Below are positions 54,518 through 64,000 of a DNA stretch of 64,000 nucleotides, one piece after another. How positions within the stretch are numbered: position 1 is the first letter of the stretch; each line of letters starts with the position of its first letter. Origin of the DNA: Acidimicrobiia bacterium (GTDB taxonomy: Bacteria > Acidobacteriota > Terriglobia > Bryobacterales > Bryobacteraceae); contig VFZE01000006.1 in the NCBI GenBank assembly GCA_016871315.1, forward strand, positions 82,734 through 146,733, written 5' to 3'. A program made the position numbers and the translations under genes. Under the pieces are notes generated by a model. The model was not told where the DNA came from, did no database searches, and saw nothing but the letters and a program-made list of their open reading frames with translations.

Positions 54518-56476
54518 ATGCGCACCGTAACCCTGGAACTGCTTCGCCACGGACCACCCCACAATCAGCTGCTTTCTCCTCTCACCCAATACCTTGGGCT
54601 CTGCGCCAACCACGCCGCCGTCACCGTCAGGCTTCCCTTTGAGCATGCCTATTTCCAGGCGCGGCTTCGCTCCCTCAGCTATAAGGACAGCGCCGAGACC
54701 CGGCAGTTGCAGCTGGCGGAGATGGCCAAGCTCATGGGAGAGTTGCTGTCCACAGTCCCCGGATTGATCGCCGAACTCAATGCCTGCGCGGAGCAGAAAA
54801 GCGGGATGGTCCATCTCCGCCTCATCCTCAGCGCCAATGAGCTGGCATTGCTGCCACTGGAACTCGCAACAGCCCCCAACGGCTTCCCCGGCGCCGGGCA
54901 GTCCCTTGCGCTACAAACACAGGTTCCGCTTTCCATCACCCGCGAGGTGCGCCGCGTCGTCGAGCCCGTCGAGTGGCCCTCCCACCCCAGAATCCTGTTC
55001 GCCGCCGCCTCTCCGGCCGGCGTCGGTGACATTCCTCTTCACGCCCACCTGCTCGCGCTGCGCAAGGTCATCGAGCCCTGGATCAAGTATTACGAAAAGG
55101 ACAACAAGGCCAGCCGCGCTAAGCGTGTGGCCGAGCACCTCACCGTGCTCCCGCAGGCCAGCGTCGCGAGTCTCCAGCAAGCTTGCGCCACCGGCGAGTA
55201 CACCCACGTTCACATCCTCGCCCACGGCATCAACTTTCAGCATGCCGGAGACCAGCGCTTCGGCCTCGCCCTGCATGACAGCTCCGATCCCCGCCAAACG
55301 GACATCGTCGACGGCGTCCGGCTCGCCACGCTGCTTCGTACCCACAAAAAGGCGGACGGCCGGGCCCTCGTGCGGCCCGCCGTCGTGACCCTGGCCTCCT
55401 GCGACTCCGGCAATGTCGGCTCCGTGGTCGGCGCCGGAGCCAGCATCGCCCACGCCTTGCATGAAGCCGGTATTCCGCTGGTAGTCGCCTCGCAGTTCCC
55501 CCTTACCTTCCACGGTTCCATCATCATGACCCAGGTACTTTACGAAGGCCTGCTCTGGGGCGAGGATCCGCGCTTGCTTCTGGACGACCTCCGCCGCCGC
55601 CTCCGCACCGGCCTTGCCGATACCCATGACTGGGGAAGCGTGGTCGCCTACGTGGCGCTGCCTCTCGATATCGACAGACAGCTGCTCGATGTCTCCATCC
55701 GCCGCGCGCAGTCCTGTATCGAAGCCGCCCTGGACTGGGCCGACCGATCAATGGACTCCATGTCGGGTCCCGCCGGCGAGAAGAAGGCGGCCGGCGAGCT
55801 ATGGGAGAGCTTTGGTAAGGAACTGAATGAAGCCCGGTTGCGTATGCGCGATCTTTTGAAAAAGGGACAGAACACCGCGGAAATCTATGGCCTGCTGGCT
55901 AGCGCCGGAAAGCGGCTCGCCGAAGTCTTGTGGCGCGCCACGGCTTATCATCAGATCGTCGACAACGATGCGGCAACTTTCCAGCGCCGGGCGGTCGCGA
56001 GCCTCGATGAGTCTCGCGAAGACTACAGAAAAGCCTTTGAAGCAGCGCGCCAGGAAAGCTGGGCGCTGGTTCAGGAACTGGTGCTGGCCGCCGTTCTGGA
56101 GGGCGGCTCGGAAGTGGATGCCGACGCCTGGCGCCTGGCCCATTTCCTCTCCCGGCTGGATCTGGAGTCCGAAGACCTTCAGCGGCGGGCATGGGCTCAT
56201 GGAAACATGATCGAACTCTGCCTGCTCGCCCTGCTCCGCAACGAGCAGGATCTCATGCCTTGGCAGGCTGCGGAATTCGAAGCCTTCCAGCATACCGATG
56301 AGCTGAAGAAGCTGGCCAAGTCGGGCAAGGTGGAACTCTACACCACCCGAAGGCAACTGGCCCGCTATCCGCGCTTCTTCGAGGAGGTCAAACACGAGCC
56401 TCGATGGAACACCGTCTCCATGACAGCCCTCCGCCTCCACGAGGAACTTCCCAAGAGCAGGCTTCCGGACTCTTAG
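54518..56476 (+). CDS. CHAT-domain (caspase-like) protease
   Basis: 652 residues. The CHAT domain lies at about residues 95-370, with the catalytic dyad His236 in VHILAHGINF and Cys295 in VTLASCDSGNVG; VVASQFPLTFHGS after it is the usual specificity loop. The N-terminal 95 residues are unassigned, and the C-terminal 280 residues (about 370-652) are largely helical without TPR or other known repeats. CHAT proteases are caspase relatives found in type III-E CRISPR (TPR-CHAT) and gasdermin-type death systems. GGAG 5 nt upstream supports the ATG at 54518; a 48-codon extension overlaps the phosphoesterase gene. Confidence 0.88.
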   Translation: MRTVTLELLRHGPPHNQLLSPLTQYLGLCANHAAVTVRLPFEHAYFQARLRSLSYKDSAETRQLQLAEMAKLMGELLSTVPGLIAELNACAEQKSGMVHLRLILSANELALLPLELATAPNGFPGAGQSLALQTQVPLSITREVRRVVEPVEWPSHPRILFAAASPAGVGDIPLHAHLLALRKVIEPWIKYYEKDNKASRAKRVAEHLTVLPQASVASLQQACATGEYTHVHILAHGINFQHAGDQRFGLALHDSSDPRQTDIVDGVRLATLLRTHKKADGRALVRPAVVTLASCDSGNVGSVVGAGASIAHALHEAGIPLVVASQFPLTFHGSIIMTQVLYEGLLWGEDPRLLLDDLRRRLRTGLADTHDWGSVVAYVALPLDIDRQLLDVSIRRAQSCIEAALDWADRSMDSMSGPAGEKKAAGELWESFGKELNEARLRMRDLLKKGQNTAEIYGLLASAGKRLAEVLWRATAYHQIVDNDAATFQRRAVASLDESREDYRKAFEAARQESWALVQELVLAAVLEGGSEVDADAWRLAHFLSRLDLESEDLQRRAWAHGNMIELCLLALLRNEQDLMPWQAAEFEAFQHTDELKKLAKSGKVELYTTRRQLARYPRFFEEVKHEPRWNTVSMTALRLHEELPKSRLPDS

Positions 56477-57249
56477 AGCTTGCCCAGCCCCTCGGTCAGC
56501 TCAATATACGTTCCCCAAGGGTCGGTCAGAAACGCGATCGAGAGACCCAGCTGCGGCACCTTCCGGAACGGCACATCGAACTTCACGCCTGCCGCTTCCA
56601 GCTTCTTGCAGAACTCCTCCAGGCCCGTCACCTCGAAGCCGATATGATCCAGGCCCCGCCCCTTGGTGGTGGCTAGCGGCTGATCGGCCGGGTTCCAGCT
56701 CAAATTGACGCCGGGCACGTCCGCGGCCTTGAATCGCCCGCGCATGCCCAGCACCGCGCCGAACTTCTCGGCGTACCAAGCGCGCATCGGCTCGATTTCG
56801 GGCGTCGCGAAGTGGATGTGGTGATGGACCACCGGCTGTTCCAGCGCCTTGTCCTCGGTGAACTCCACCTTCACGCCGTCCGGGAACATGATAAACATCT
56901 GGCGCGTGTCCGGCATCTCGCGCACCACCTGCCCGCCTGCGGCCGTCAGCTTCGCCTTCGCCATATCCAGATCCTTCACCTTGAATCCAAGATGATCCAC
57001 CACCGAGCCGTCCGTGCCCGCGTTCGGCTCTCCCTTGCGCAGCGCCACCACGACGCCGGGGAACTGGTAGAACTCGACAGGCCCGGCCTTGACCACTTTC
57101 GCGCCGAGCGTGTCCACCCACAGCTTGCGGTGAGCCTCCACGTCCTTCGTGAGGATATGCAGGTGGCCCATCGCCACTCCTTTTTCATTGCCCGCGGGCA
57201 GTTGCGCCCAAACGGCCGTGGCGGCCAAAAGTGACATCAGGATTCGCAT
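56473..57249 (-). CDS. Secreted VOC/glyoxalase-like protein with two domains
   Basis: 258 residues with a signal peptide (LMSLLAATAVWAQ). Two VOC modules are seen: MGHLHILTKDVEAHRKLW to VKVEFTED, and HHHIHFATPEIEPMRAWYAEK to TYIELTEG, together forming the paired betaalphabetabetabeta metal site. His and Glu residues stand at typical metal positions. The reaction (lyase, dioxygenase or resistance-type) is not clear, and export is unusual for glyoxalases. Its stop interlocks with that of the CHAT gene and it lies 10 bp downstream of lepA, so it is read with lepA. Confidence 0.85.
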   Translation of the reverse strand: MRILMSLLAATAVWAQLPAGNEKGVAMGHLHILTKDVEAHRKLWVDTLGAKVVKAGPVEFYQFPGVVVALRKGEPNAGTDGSVVDHLGFKVKDLDMAKAKLTAAGGQVVREMPDTRQMFIMFPDGVKVEFTEDKALEQPVVHHHIHFATPEIEPMRAWYAEKFGAVLGMRGRFKAADVPGVNLSWNPADQPLATTKGRGLDHIGFEVTGLEEFCKKLEAAGVKFDVPFRKVPQLGLSIAFLTDPWGTYIELTEGLGKL

Positions 57250-57259
57250 GGGGAACAGT

Positions 57260-59065
<1,806 letters not shown>

Positions 59066-59140
59066 GCGCTAGAATGAGGCGTAACGCTTAATTATCCCAT
59101 AGCTTCCCGCGGGCACCCGCGATGTGGGTCTTAGTCAGGT

Positions 59141-59620
59141 ATGCCGCACAAAGTAATGGAAGGCCATCTCGACGCCAAAGGGCTGAAATTCGCCATCATC
59201 GTGGGGCGGTTCAACTCCTTTATCACCGACCGTCTGCTGGCCGGGGCATTGGATACTTTGACGCGGAACGGGGCCGACTCAGACCACATCGAGGTGGTTC
59301 GCGTGCCGGGCTCCTGGGAACTGCCCGTCGTGACCGCGGAGTTGGCGCGCCAAAAGCGCCACGACGCGATCATCTGTCTGGGCGCGGTGATCCGCGGCGA
59401 CACCCCCCACTTTGACTACGTGGCCGGCGAGGCGGCCAAAGGCATCGGCCAGGTATCGGTGGCGACGGGGGTTCCAGTGGCGTTCGGGGTCTTGACGACG
59501 AACACGCTCGAGCAGGCGATCGACCGCGCGGGGGCCAAGAGCGGGAACAAGGGAAGCGACGCGGCGATGACGGCAATCGAAATGGCGAACCTGATGCGCC
59601 GGCTGCGATCGGGCTCCTAA
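59141..59620 (+). CDS. ribH: 6,7-dimethyl-8-ribityllumazine synthase
   Basis: 159 residues, the usual size. It condenses 5-amino-6-ribitylaminouracil with 3,4-dihydroxybutanone phosphate in riboflavin synthesis. [39 protein letters not shown] (catalytic His in the H-F-D-Y run) and [15 protein letters not shown] are all family signatures. No other rib genes are in the window. nusB follows after 3 bp, a common pairing. Confidence 0.96.
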   Translation: MPHKVMEGHLDAKGLKFAIIVGRFNSFITDRLLAGALDTLTRNGADSDHIEVVRVPGSWELPVVTAELARQKRHDAIICLGAVIRGDTPHFDYVAGEAAKGIGQVSVATGVPVAFGVLTTNTLEQAIDRAGAKSGNKGSDAAMTAIEMANLMRRLRSGS

Positions 59621-59623
59621 CCT

Positions 59624-60046
59624 ATGCCATCCCGCTACAAGTCGCGCCAATCGGCGCTTCAGTTTCTCTTTCTCGCCGATGCGCGGCAGTTCGACATCAA
59701 CCAGGCCATCGAGGAATACTACGGCTCACTGGCCTCAGAGGAGAGCGAGCCGGTCCCCGAGCGTGACGAGTTCGCGCTCCAGCTGGCGCGTGGCGCCATC
59801 GAAAACCGCCAGCAGATCGACGAGCTGATCGGCGCGCATTCCGACAACTGGCGGCTCGAGCGCATGCCGCTGGTCGACCGCAACATCCTGCGCCTGGCGA
59901 TCTATGAACTGATGAGCCTGCCCACACCGACAGCTGTTGTCATTGACCAGGCTCTGGACCTGGCCAAACGTTTCTCCTCCGCTGAGTCGCTGCCTTTTCT
60001 CAACGGTGTTTTGGACGCGGTGAACCAGAAGCTGCGGCCCGGTTAA
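59624..60046 (+). CDS. nusB: Transcription antitermination factor NusB
   Basis: 140 residues. NusB binds boxA RNA with NusE in rRNA antitermination. SRQSALQFLFLAD near the N terminus, RMPLVDRNILRLAIYEL and PTAVVIDQALDLAKRFSS are conserved helices of the all-alpha NusB fold, and FLNGVLDAVNQ ends the domain. It is 3 bp after ribH. The stop (TTAA) interlocks with that of the converging ribbon-helix-helix gene. Confidence 0.95.
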   Translation: MPSRYKSRQSALQFLFLADARQFDINQAIEEYYGSLASEESEPVPERDEFALQLARGAIENRQQIDELIGAHSDNWRLERMPLVDRNILRLAIYELMSLPTPTAVVIDQALDLAKRFSSAESLPFLNGVLDAVNQKLRPG

Positions 60047-60321
60047 TCCTTGCCTGCCGCCTTGGTTAGCTTTTTCGGCGACTCCTTTCGAATCTCATCG
60101 AGCACACGCTCGACATCGACGCCTAAAAGGCCGAGATCCCTGGCCCGGGAAGCGGCTGCCGACACCAGCGCATCGTCCTGTGACCGGCGCTCCCGTTGAT
60201 AGACGCGAAAGGCTTCGCGCATCAACTCACTCATGGTGCGGTTTTCTTTTTTGGCGAGTTGCTCGGCTTCCTTGAACATCTCCGGTGGAAGCGTAATGGA
60301 AACAATTCTGCTCTTTCGCAT
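60043..60321 (-). CDS. Ribbon-helix-helix (CopG/Arc-like) DNA-binding protein, solitary
   Basis: 92 residues. IVSITLPPEMFKEAEQLAKKENRTMSEL-type sequence gives one beta strand (RIVSITLP) and two helices ending in SELMREAFRVYQRER, the standard RHH fold, followed by a charged tail. Such proteins are often antitoxins, but no toxin gene lies on either side: nusB converges and 284 bp (60322-60605) without a gene lie upstream. GGAGGA precedes the start. Autoregulation or a solo regulator role is possible. Confidence 0.85.
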   Translation of the reverse strand: MRKSRIVSITLPPEMFKEAEQLAKKENRTMSELMREAFRVYQRERRSQDDALVSAAASRARDLGLLGVDVERVLDEIRKESPKKLTKAAGKD

Positions 60322-60605
60322 CAGAATCCTCCACGGGAAGGCAAGCTTGAGCAGACAGAGTATGTACAGGCCCTCCGGTTGTTATACAGTCTAGTCCAGT
60401 TATCGGGATTTGTCGAGTGAATTGTGTCAAGGAAAGACATAGTTTGTAACTCTTATTCAAGTAGGGGCACGGATCGGCAGACCAGCCTCGGCAGCGCTTG
60501 GCCATAGCGTTTCAAGGGGTGAAAGCGGGGTCCGTCAATCGGCAAACGGAAGTGGTAGATGCCAAAGGAGCAATATGATTTTTTGACTTCCTCCATCTAT
60601 ACCGT
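60322..60605. other. Gap without a gene
   Basis: The stretch has no credible ORF, tRNA or repeat. On the minus strand it carries GGAGGA ahead of the RHH gene and a TATAAC box (plus-strand GTTATA near 60380), which may be the -10 of that gene. The plus-strand part leads into the Ldh-type oxidoreductase operon; no clear promoter for it was found. Confidence 0.4.
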
Positions 60606-61676
60606 TTGTTCTACCCTGGAAGGGTGCCCGGTTACCCGATTGCCGCTAGCGATAGGCTTGTGCAGCCGGCCCAGTTGCAGCAGCGCGTCCGGGGCCTCTT
60701 CGAGCGACGCGGGATGGGGCCGGACGATGCCGGCCTGCTCGCCGATACTCTAGTGTCCGCCGACGTGCGGGGCATCCATTCGCACGGCGTGTTGCGCGTT
60801 CCCGATTACCTGAAGAAGCTGACCAGCCAGGGAGTAAATCCGCGGGGGAGGCCCCGCGTGGTGAAGGATTCGGGAGCCGTCGTGGTGGTCGACGCCGACA
60901 ACGCCATGGGGCAAGTGGCCTGCCAGTTCACCATGAGGCGCGTAATGGATCGGGCGGACCAAACCGGGATCGCCGCGGCCGCGGTCCGGGGCTCCAATCA
61001 TTGCGGCGCGCTGTTCTACTTCGCGGAGATGGCTGCACGGGAGGACAAGATCGGCATTGTGGCCACCAATGCGCTGCCGACCATGGCCCCGTGGGGAGGC
61101 CGCGCCAAGATCCTGGGGATTAATCCGTTGGCGGTCGCCATGCCCGCGGGCGAGGAGCCGCCCGTTATCCTCGACGCCGCCTTCAGTGCCTCCTCCCACG
61201 GTAAGATCCGCGTCTTTCATCAAAAGGCCGCCCCGATCCCGGAAGGCTGGGCATTTGACGCGGCGGGGCGCCCAACCACCGATGCGGCGCAGGCTCTCGA
61301 CGGGCTCTTGCAGCCGATCGGGGAGTACAAGGGCGTGGGGCTGGCCATCGTGTCCGGGATTCTGTCCTCCATGTTGTCGGGAGCCGCCTTCGGAACCGAG
61401 TTGGGCAACATGGTGGATGGTCCGGAACCGGGGGCGGACGGCCAGTTCGTCATGGCGCTGCGCGTGGCCGCGTTTGTGGAAGTGGAGGAGTTCAAGAGGC
61501 GCGTAGATGGCCTCGTGCGGCAGATCAGGACCAGCCCGGCAGCGCCGGGCTTCGAGCGCTGTTATGCGCCGGGAGAGTTGGAGTATCTGACGGAGAGGAA
61601 ATACCGGGCCGAGGGGATACCGCTCAATGCCGAGACGCTCCGCGGGCTGGATTTGGCGGAAAGGGAATTAGTGTGA
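60606..61676 (+). CDS. Malate/L-lactate dehydrogenase (Ldh2/YlbC) family oxidoreductase
   Basis: About 356 residues. Members reduce or oxidise malate, lactate, ureidoglycolate or similar 2-hydroxy acids with NAD(P). VSADVRGIHSHGVLRVPDYL has the conserved catalytic region with His, AAAAVRGSNHCGALFYFAEMA is the signature second loop, and GINPLAVAMPAGEEPPVI the third. The start is unclear: TTG 60606, GTG 60624 or GTG 60660 fit, and the domain would start at any of them. The stop overlaps the GTG of the cytochrome gene, so these are one operon. Confidence 0.88.
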   Translation: MFYPGRVPGYPIAASDRLVQPAQLQQRVRGLFERRGMGPDDAGLLADTLVSADVRGIHSHGVLRVPDYLKKLTSQGVNPRGRPRVVKDSGAVVVVDADNAMGQVACQFTMRRVMDRADQTGIAAAAVRGSNHCGALFYFAEMAAREDKIGIVATNALPTMAPWGGRAKILGINPLAVAMPAGEEPPVILDAAFSASSHGKIRVFHQKAAPIPEGWAFDAAGRPTTDAAQALDGLLQPIGEYKGVGLAIVSGILSSMLSGAAFGTELGNMVDGPEPGADGQFVMALRVAAFVEVEEFKRRVDGLVRQIRTSPAAPGFERCYAPGELEYLTERKYRAEGIPLNAETLRGLDLAERELV

Positions 61677-62437
61677 ACCGGCGGGTGTGGCTGTTATTGA
61701 CCTTCGCGGCGGCACTGGCCGGGCAGGAGGGGCTGCGCCTGTATGCACGCTATTGCGCGCATTGCCATGGCGCGGACGGGGAGGGGGCGCGGGGGCCGGC
61801 GCTCGTGCGCACCAGGTTGACCAGGGCGGCCTCCGAGGCGGCGTTCTTGAGGATTGTGAAGGAAGGGATTCCGGATACCGAGATGCCGCCCTCTCGGCTC
61901 TCCGATGCGGAGGTCAGACAGATCCGCGCCTATCTAATGGCCCTGGATCAGAAAAGAAACGAGACCTCTCGTGGCGATGCGGTGAGGGGCGCGGCGCTGT
62001 TTCTTGGCAAGGGAGGATGCGTGGCCTGCCACATAGTGAACGGCCAAGGGGGGCGCATGGGGCCGGAACTCACCTTTGTCGGGAGGTCCCGAAGTGCGGC
62101 GCGGCTGCGCATGGCGATGCTCGAACCGGGCGCGGAACTTCCCGACAGCTTTGCGCAGTACCGGCTCGTGATTCCCATGCCCGACAATTTCCTCATGGTG
62201 CGTGTGAGGACCAAGGAGGGGATGCTGGTGACGGGAATCCGCTTGAACGAGGATCCGTTCACTATTCAACTGAGGGACCTTGCTGATCAACTGCATTCGT
62301 TCCGCAAACAGGACCTGGTGCAGATGGAAAGGCTAACAGGGGAAACGCCGATGCCGTCCTATCACGGGAAGCTGACGGAGGGCGAACTGGATGACCTGGT
62401 GGCGTATATGCTTTCCCTGAAAGGCGTGGCGCCATGA
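61673..62437 (+). CDS. Secreted dihaem cytochrome c
   Basis: 254 residues with a signal peptide (WLLLTFAAALAGQ). Two haem c sites are seen: CAHCH near residue 29 and CVACH near 116. Met ligands are likely in DTEMPPS and in the C-terminal PMPSYHGKL. The second half contains a longer propeller-like region. It should carry electrons from the neighbouring PQQ dehydrogenase to the respiratory chain. The GTG at 61673 overlaps the ldh stop and the stop overlaps the next ATG. Confidence 0.9.
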   Translation: MNRRVWLLLTFAAALAGQEGLRLYARYCAHCHGADGEGARGPALVRTRLTRAASEAAFLRIVKEGIPDTEMPPSRLSDAEVRQIRAYLMALDQKRNETSRGDAVRGAALFLGKGGCVACHIVNGQGGRMGPELTFVGRSRSAARLRMAMLEPGAELPDSFAQYRLVIPMPDNFLMVRVRTKEGMLVTGIRLNEDPFTIQLRDLADQLHSFRKQDLVQMERLTGETPMPSYHGKLTEGELDDLVAYMLSLKGVAP

Positions 62438-64000
62438 GGCTGTGGTGGGCGCTTGCGGCGGCTTGCGCGGCCTGGGGGCAGGTGAGTTTTGAGCGGATCG
62501 TCGATGCCGACAAGGAGCCGGGGAACTGGCTCACTTACTCGCGAACCTACGATGGGCAGAGATTCTCGCCGCTGAACCAGATCAATCGCCAGAATGCGGA
62601 CCGGCTCGGCGCTGCCTGGATCTATCAGACCTGGAACACGGAGGGGCGTCCCCGGTTTGAGACTTCGCCGCTCGCCGTCGACGGAATCCTCTACATCACC
62701 GAGCAGCCGTCCGACGCCGCCGCGCTCGATGCCGCAACCGGCAGGCCGCTGTGGAAGTATCGCCGCCACATCCCGCCCGAGGTGCAGGCCTGCTGCGGGC
62801 GCGTGAATCGCGGCATGGCCATCCTTGGCGATCTGCTCTATCTCGGGACACTCGACGGCTATCTTGTCGCGCTTGACCGCATAACCGGGCGGCTGAGATG
62901 GAGCGCGCAGGTTGCCGACTCGAAGCTCGCCTATTCCATTACCGTCGCTCCGCTGGCGTTGAAGGCCATGGTGATTGTGGGCGTCAGCGGCGGCGAATAT
63001 GGCATCCGCGGTTTTCTCGATGCTTATGATGCCACCACCGGGCGCAGACTGTGGCGGTTCTGGACCGTACCCGGTCCGGGTGAACAGGGCAACGAGAGCT
63101 GGGGCGGTGATAGCTGGAAAACCGGTAGCGCGGCAACTTGGGCCACGGGAGCCTACGATCCCGACCTCAACCTGATTTATTGGGGCACGGGGAATCCCGG
63201 GCCCGATTACGACGGGGAGGCACGGCCGGGGGACAACCTCTATTCCTGTTCCCTGCTCGCGTTGGACGCCGCCACGGGAAAAAAGCGGTGGCACTTTCAA
63301 TTCACGCCACACGACACCCATGACTGGGACGCCAATCACACGCCCATACTGACCGATCTCGAGATCGCAGGCCGGCGGCGTAAGGCGGTCATCGTGGCCA
63401 ACCGCAATTCGTTTTTCTACGTGCTCGACCGCGCCACCGGCGAGTTTCTCCTCGGCGTGCCCTTTGCCCGTCAGACCTGGGCAAAGGGCCTCGACCCCAA
63501 GGGGCGGCCCGTTCTGGCCGAGACGAAAGAGCTTGTCTATCCGGGTCTGCACGGAGGCACCAACTGGTTCAGCGCAAGCTTCAGCCCGCTGACGGGACTC
63601 TTCTACGTGGCGACGCGCGAAGAGGGGACGCGTTTCTACGTTGCCCCAACCCGCTACCGCCCCGGTGCGCTCTTTACCGGTGGTGGGCCTGCCGGGATTC
63701 CAGCAGAGGAGCCGGAGGGCTACATCCAGGCGCTCGAGCCCGCTACCGGCAAGCAGCGCTGGAAGTTCCCCATGCCCACCCCGCCTTGGGCCGGAGTCAT
63801 GTCCACGGCCGGCGGGCTGGTCTTCGCCGGCAGCAACGAGGGCGCCTTCTTCGCCCTGCACGATCAGACTGGCCAGCCGTTGTGGCATTACCAGACAGGC
63901 GGCTGGATCAACGCCAATCCGGTGTCCTATGTGGCGGGCGGCAAGCAATATGTCACCGTGGCATCGGGGAGGGCACTCATTGCCTTCACGCTGCTACAAT
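62434..64000 (+). CDS. PQQ-dependent alcohol dehydrogenase-like quinoprotein (3' truncated)
   Basis: About 522 residues are visible before the window edge. A signal peptide (LWWALAAACAAWGQ) precedes an eight-bladed propeller with W-motifs such as ALDAATGRPLWKY, ALDRITGRLRW and ALDAATGKKRWHF. Vicinal cysteines CCGRV (about residue 127) match the disulphide over PQQ, WGTGNPGPDY has the Asn, and HDTHDWDAN has the catalytic Asp and calcium ligands. No haem domain is fused in the visible part, which fits the separate cytochrome before it. The end IAFTLLQ is near the expected C terminus. Confidence 0.9.
   Translation, partial: MRLWWALAAACAAWGQVSFERIVDADKEPGNWLTYSRTYDGQRFSPLNQINRQNADRLGAAWIYQTWNTEGRPRFETSPLAVDGILYITEQPSDAAALDAATGRPLWKYRRHIPPEVQACCGRVNRGMAILGDLLYLGTLDGYLVALDRITGRLRWSAQVADSKLAYSITVAPLALKAMVIVGVSGGEYGIRGFLDAYDATTGRRLWRFWTVPGPGEQGNESWGGDSWKTGSAATWATGAYDPDLNLIYWGTGNPGPDYDGEARPGDNLYSCSLLALDAATGKKRWHFQFTPHDTHDWDANHTPILTDLEIAGRRRKAVIVANRNSFFYVLDRATGEFLLGVPFARQTWAKGLDPKGRPVLAETKELVYPGLHGGTNWFSASFSPLTGLFYVATREEGTRFYVAPTRYRPGALFTGGGPAGIPAEEPEGYIQALEPATGKQRWKFPMPTPPWAGVMSTAGGLVFAGSNEGAFFALHDQTGQPLWHYQTGGWINANPVSYVAGGKQYVTVASGRALIAFTLLQ

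Overview
The window is a GC-rich bacterial chromosome segment. Several features point to an acidobacterium of the Bryobacterales/Solibacter type: an Oar-like TonB-dependent receptor with an N-terminal carboxypeptidase-regulatory domain, tandem secreted amidohydrolases, secreted PQQ and cytochrome enzymes, and a meso-DAP type MurE in a complete-looking division cluster. This placement is an inference from gene content. I saw no rRNA, tRNA, CRISPR array, transposase or phage gene.

Layout. 3-824: end of a serine hydrolase. 1001-16213: one plus-strand dcw (division and cell wall) operon, mraZ-rsmH-ftsL-ftsI-murE-mraY-murD-ftsW-murG-murC-ftsQ-ftsA-ftsZ. It is preceded by an 11-bp-periodic TGGT array that looks like the MraZ operator. 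murF is missing from its usual place between murE and mraY, and murB and ddl are missing between murC and ftsQ. 16210-18719: a sugar kinase and polyol dehydrogenase pair on the minus strand. 18796-20286: a GT39-type glycosyltransferase.

20428-31485: a peptide-export island. On the minus strand it holds an NHLP-leader RiPP precursor, an HlyD-type adaptor, a C39-peptidase ABC transporter, a second NHLM ABC transporter and a stand-alone cyclic-nucleotide-binding protein. A plasmid-type RepA gene and a TolC-family outer-membrane gene lie beside it. A second unit on the plus strand (30061-31396) encodes a cysteine-cluster protein and a second double-glycine peptide. Both precursor units carry nearly the same promoter (TTGACA, 18 bp, TAAAACGG), so they probably form one regulon. 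Neither predicted core peptide contains cysteine and no known RiPP-modifying enzyme is present, so this is a good candidate for an undescribed system.

31753-37081: a minus-strand surface-glycan operon (GT2, DegT aminotransferase, GNAT acetyltransferase, GT-C-like protein) with a queuosine-precursor transporter embedded in it. 37318-40515: a SnoaL-like protein, a low-complexity membrane protein and an FG-GAP protein. 40550-41202: the remnant of a cytochrome-c-peroxidase-like gene. 41199-49371: an S15 hydrolase, a YfhO-like protein, two paralogous amidohydrolases and a polysaccharide deacetylase-sialidase fusion. 49522-53025: the TonB-dependent receptor. 53083-56476: a two-gene cassette of a metallophosphoesterase and a CHAT (caspase-like) protease, the second strong candidate for a new system, possibly in defence or cell death. 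56473-60321: a VOC protein, lepA, ribH, nusB and a solitary ribbon-helix-helix protein. 60606-64000: an operon of an Ldh-type oxidoreductase, a dihaem cytochrome c and a PQQ dehydrogenase that runs off the window.

Four convergent gene pairs share a 4-nt interlocked stop (YTAR), so these genes terminate against each other with no intergenic DNA.
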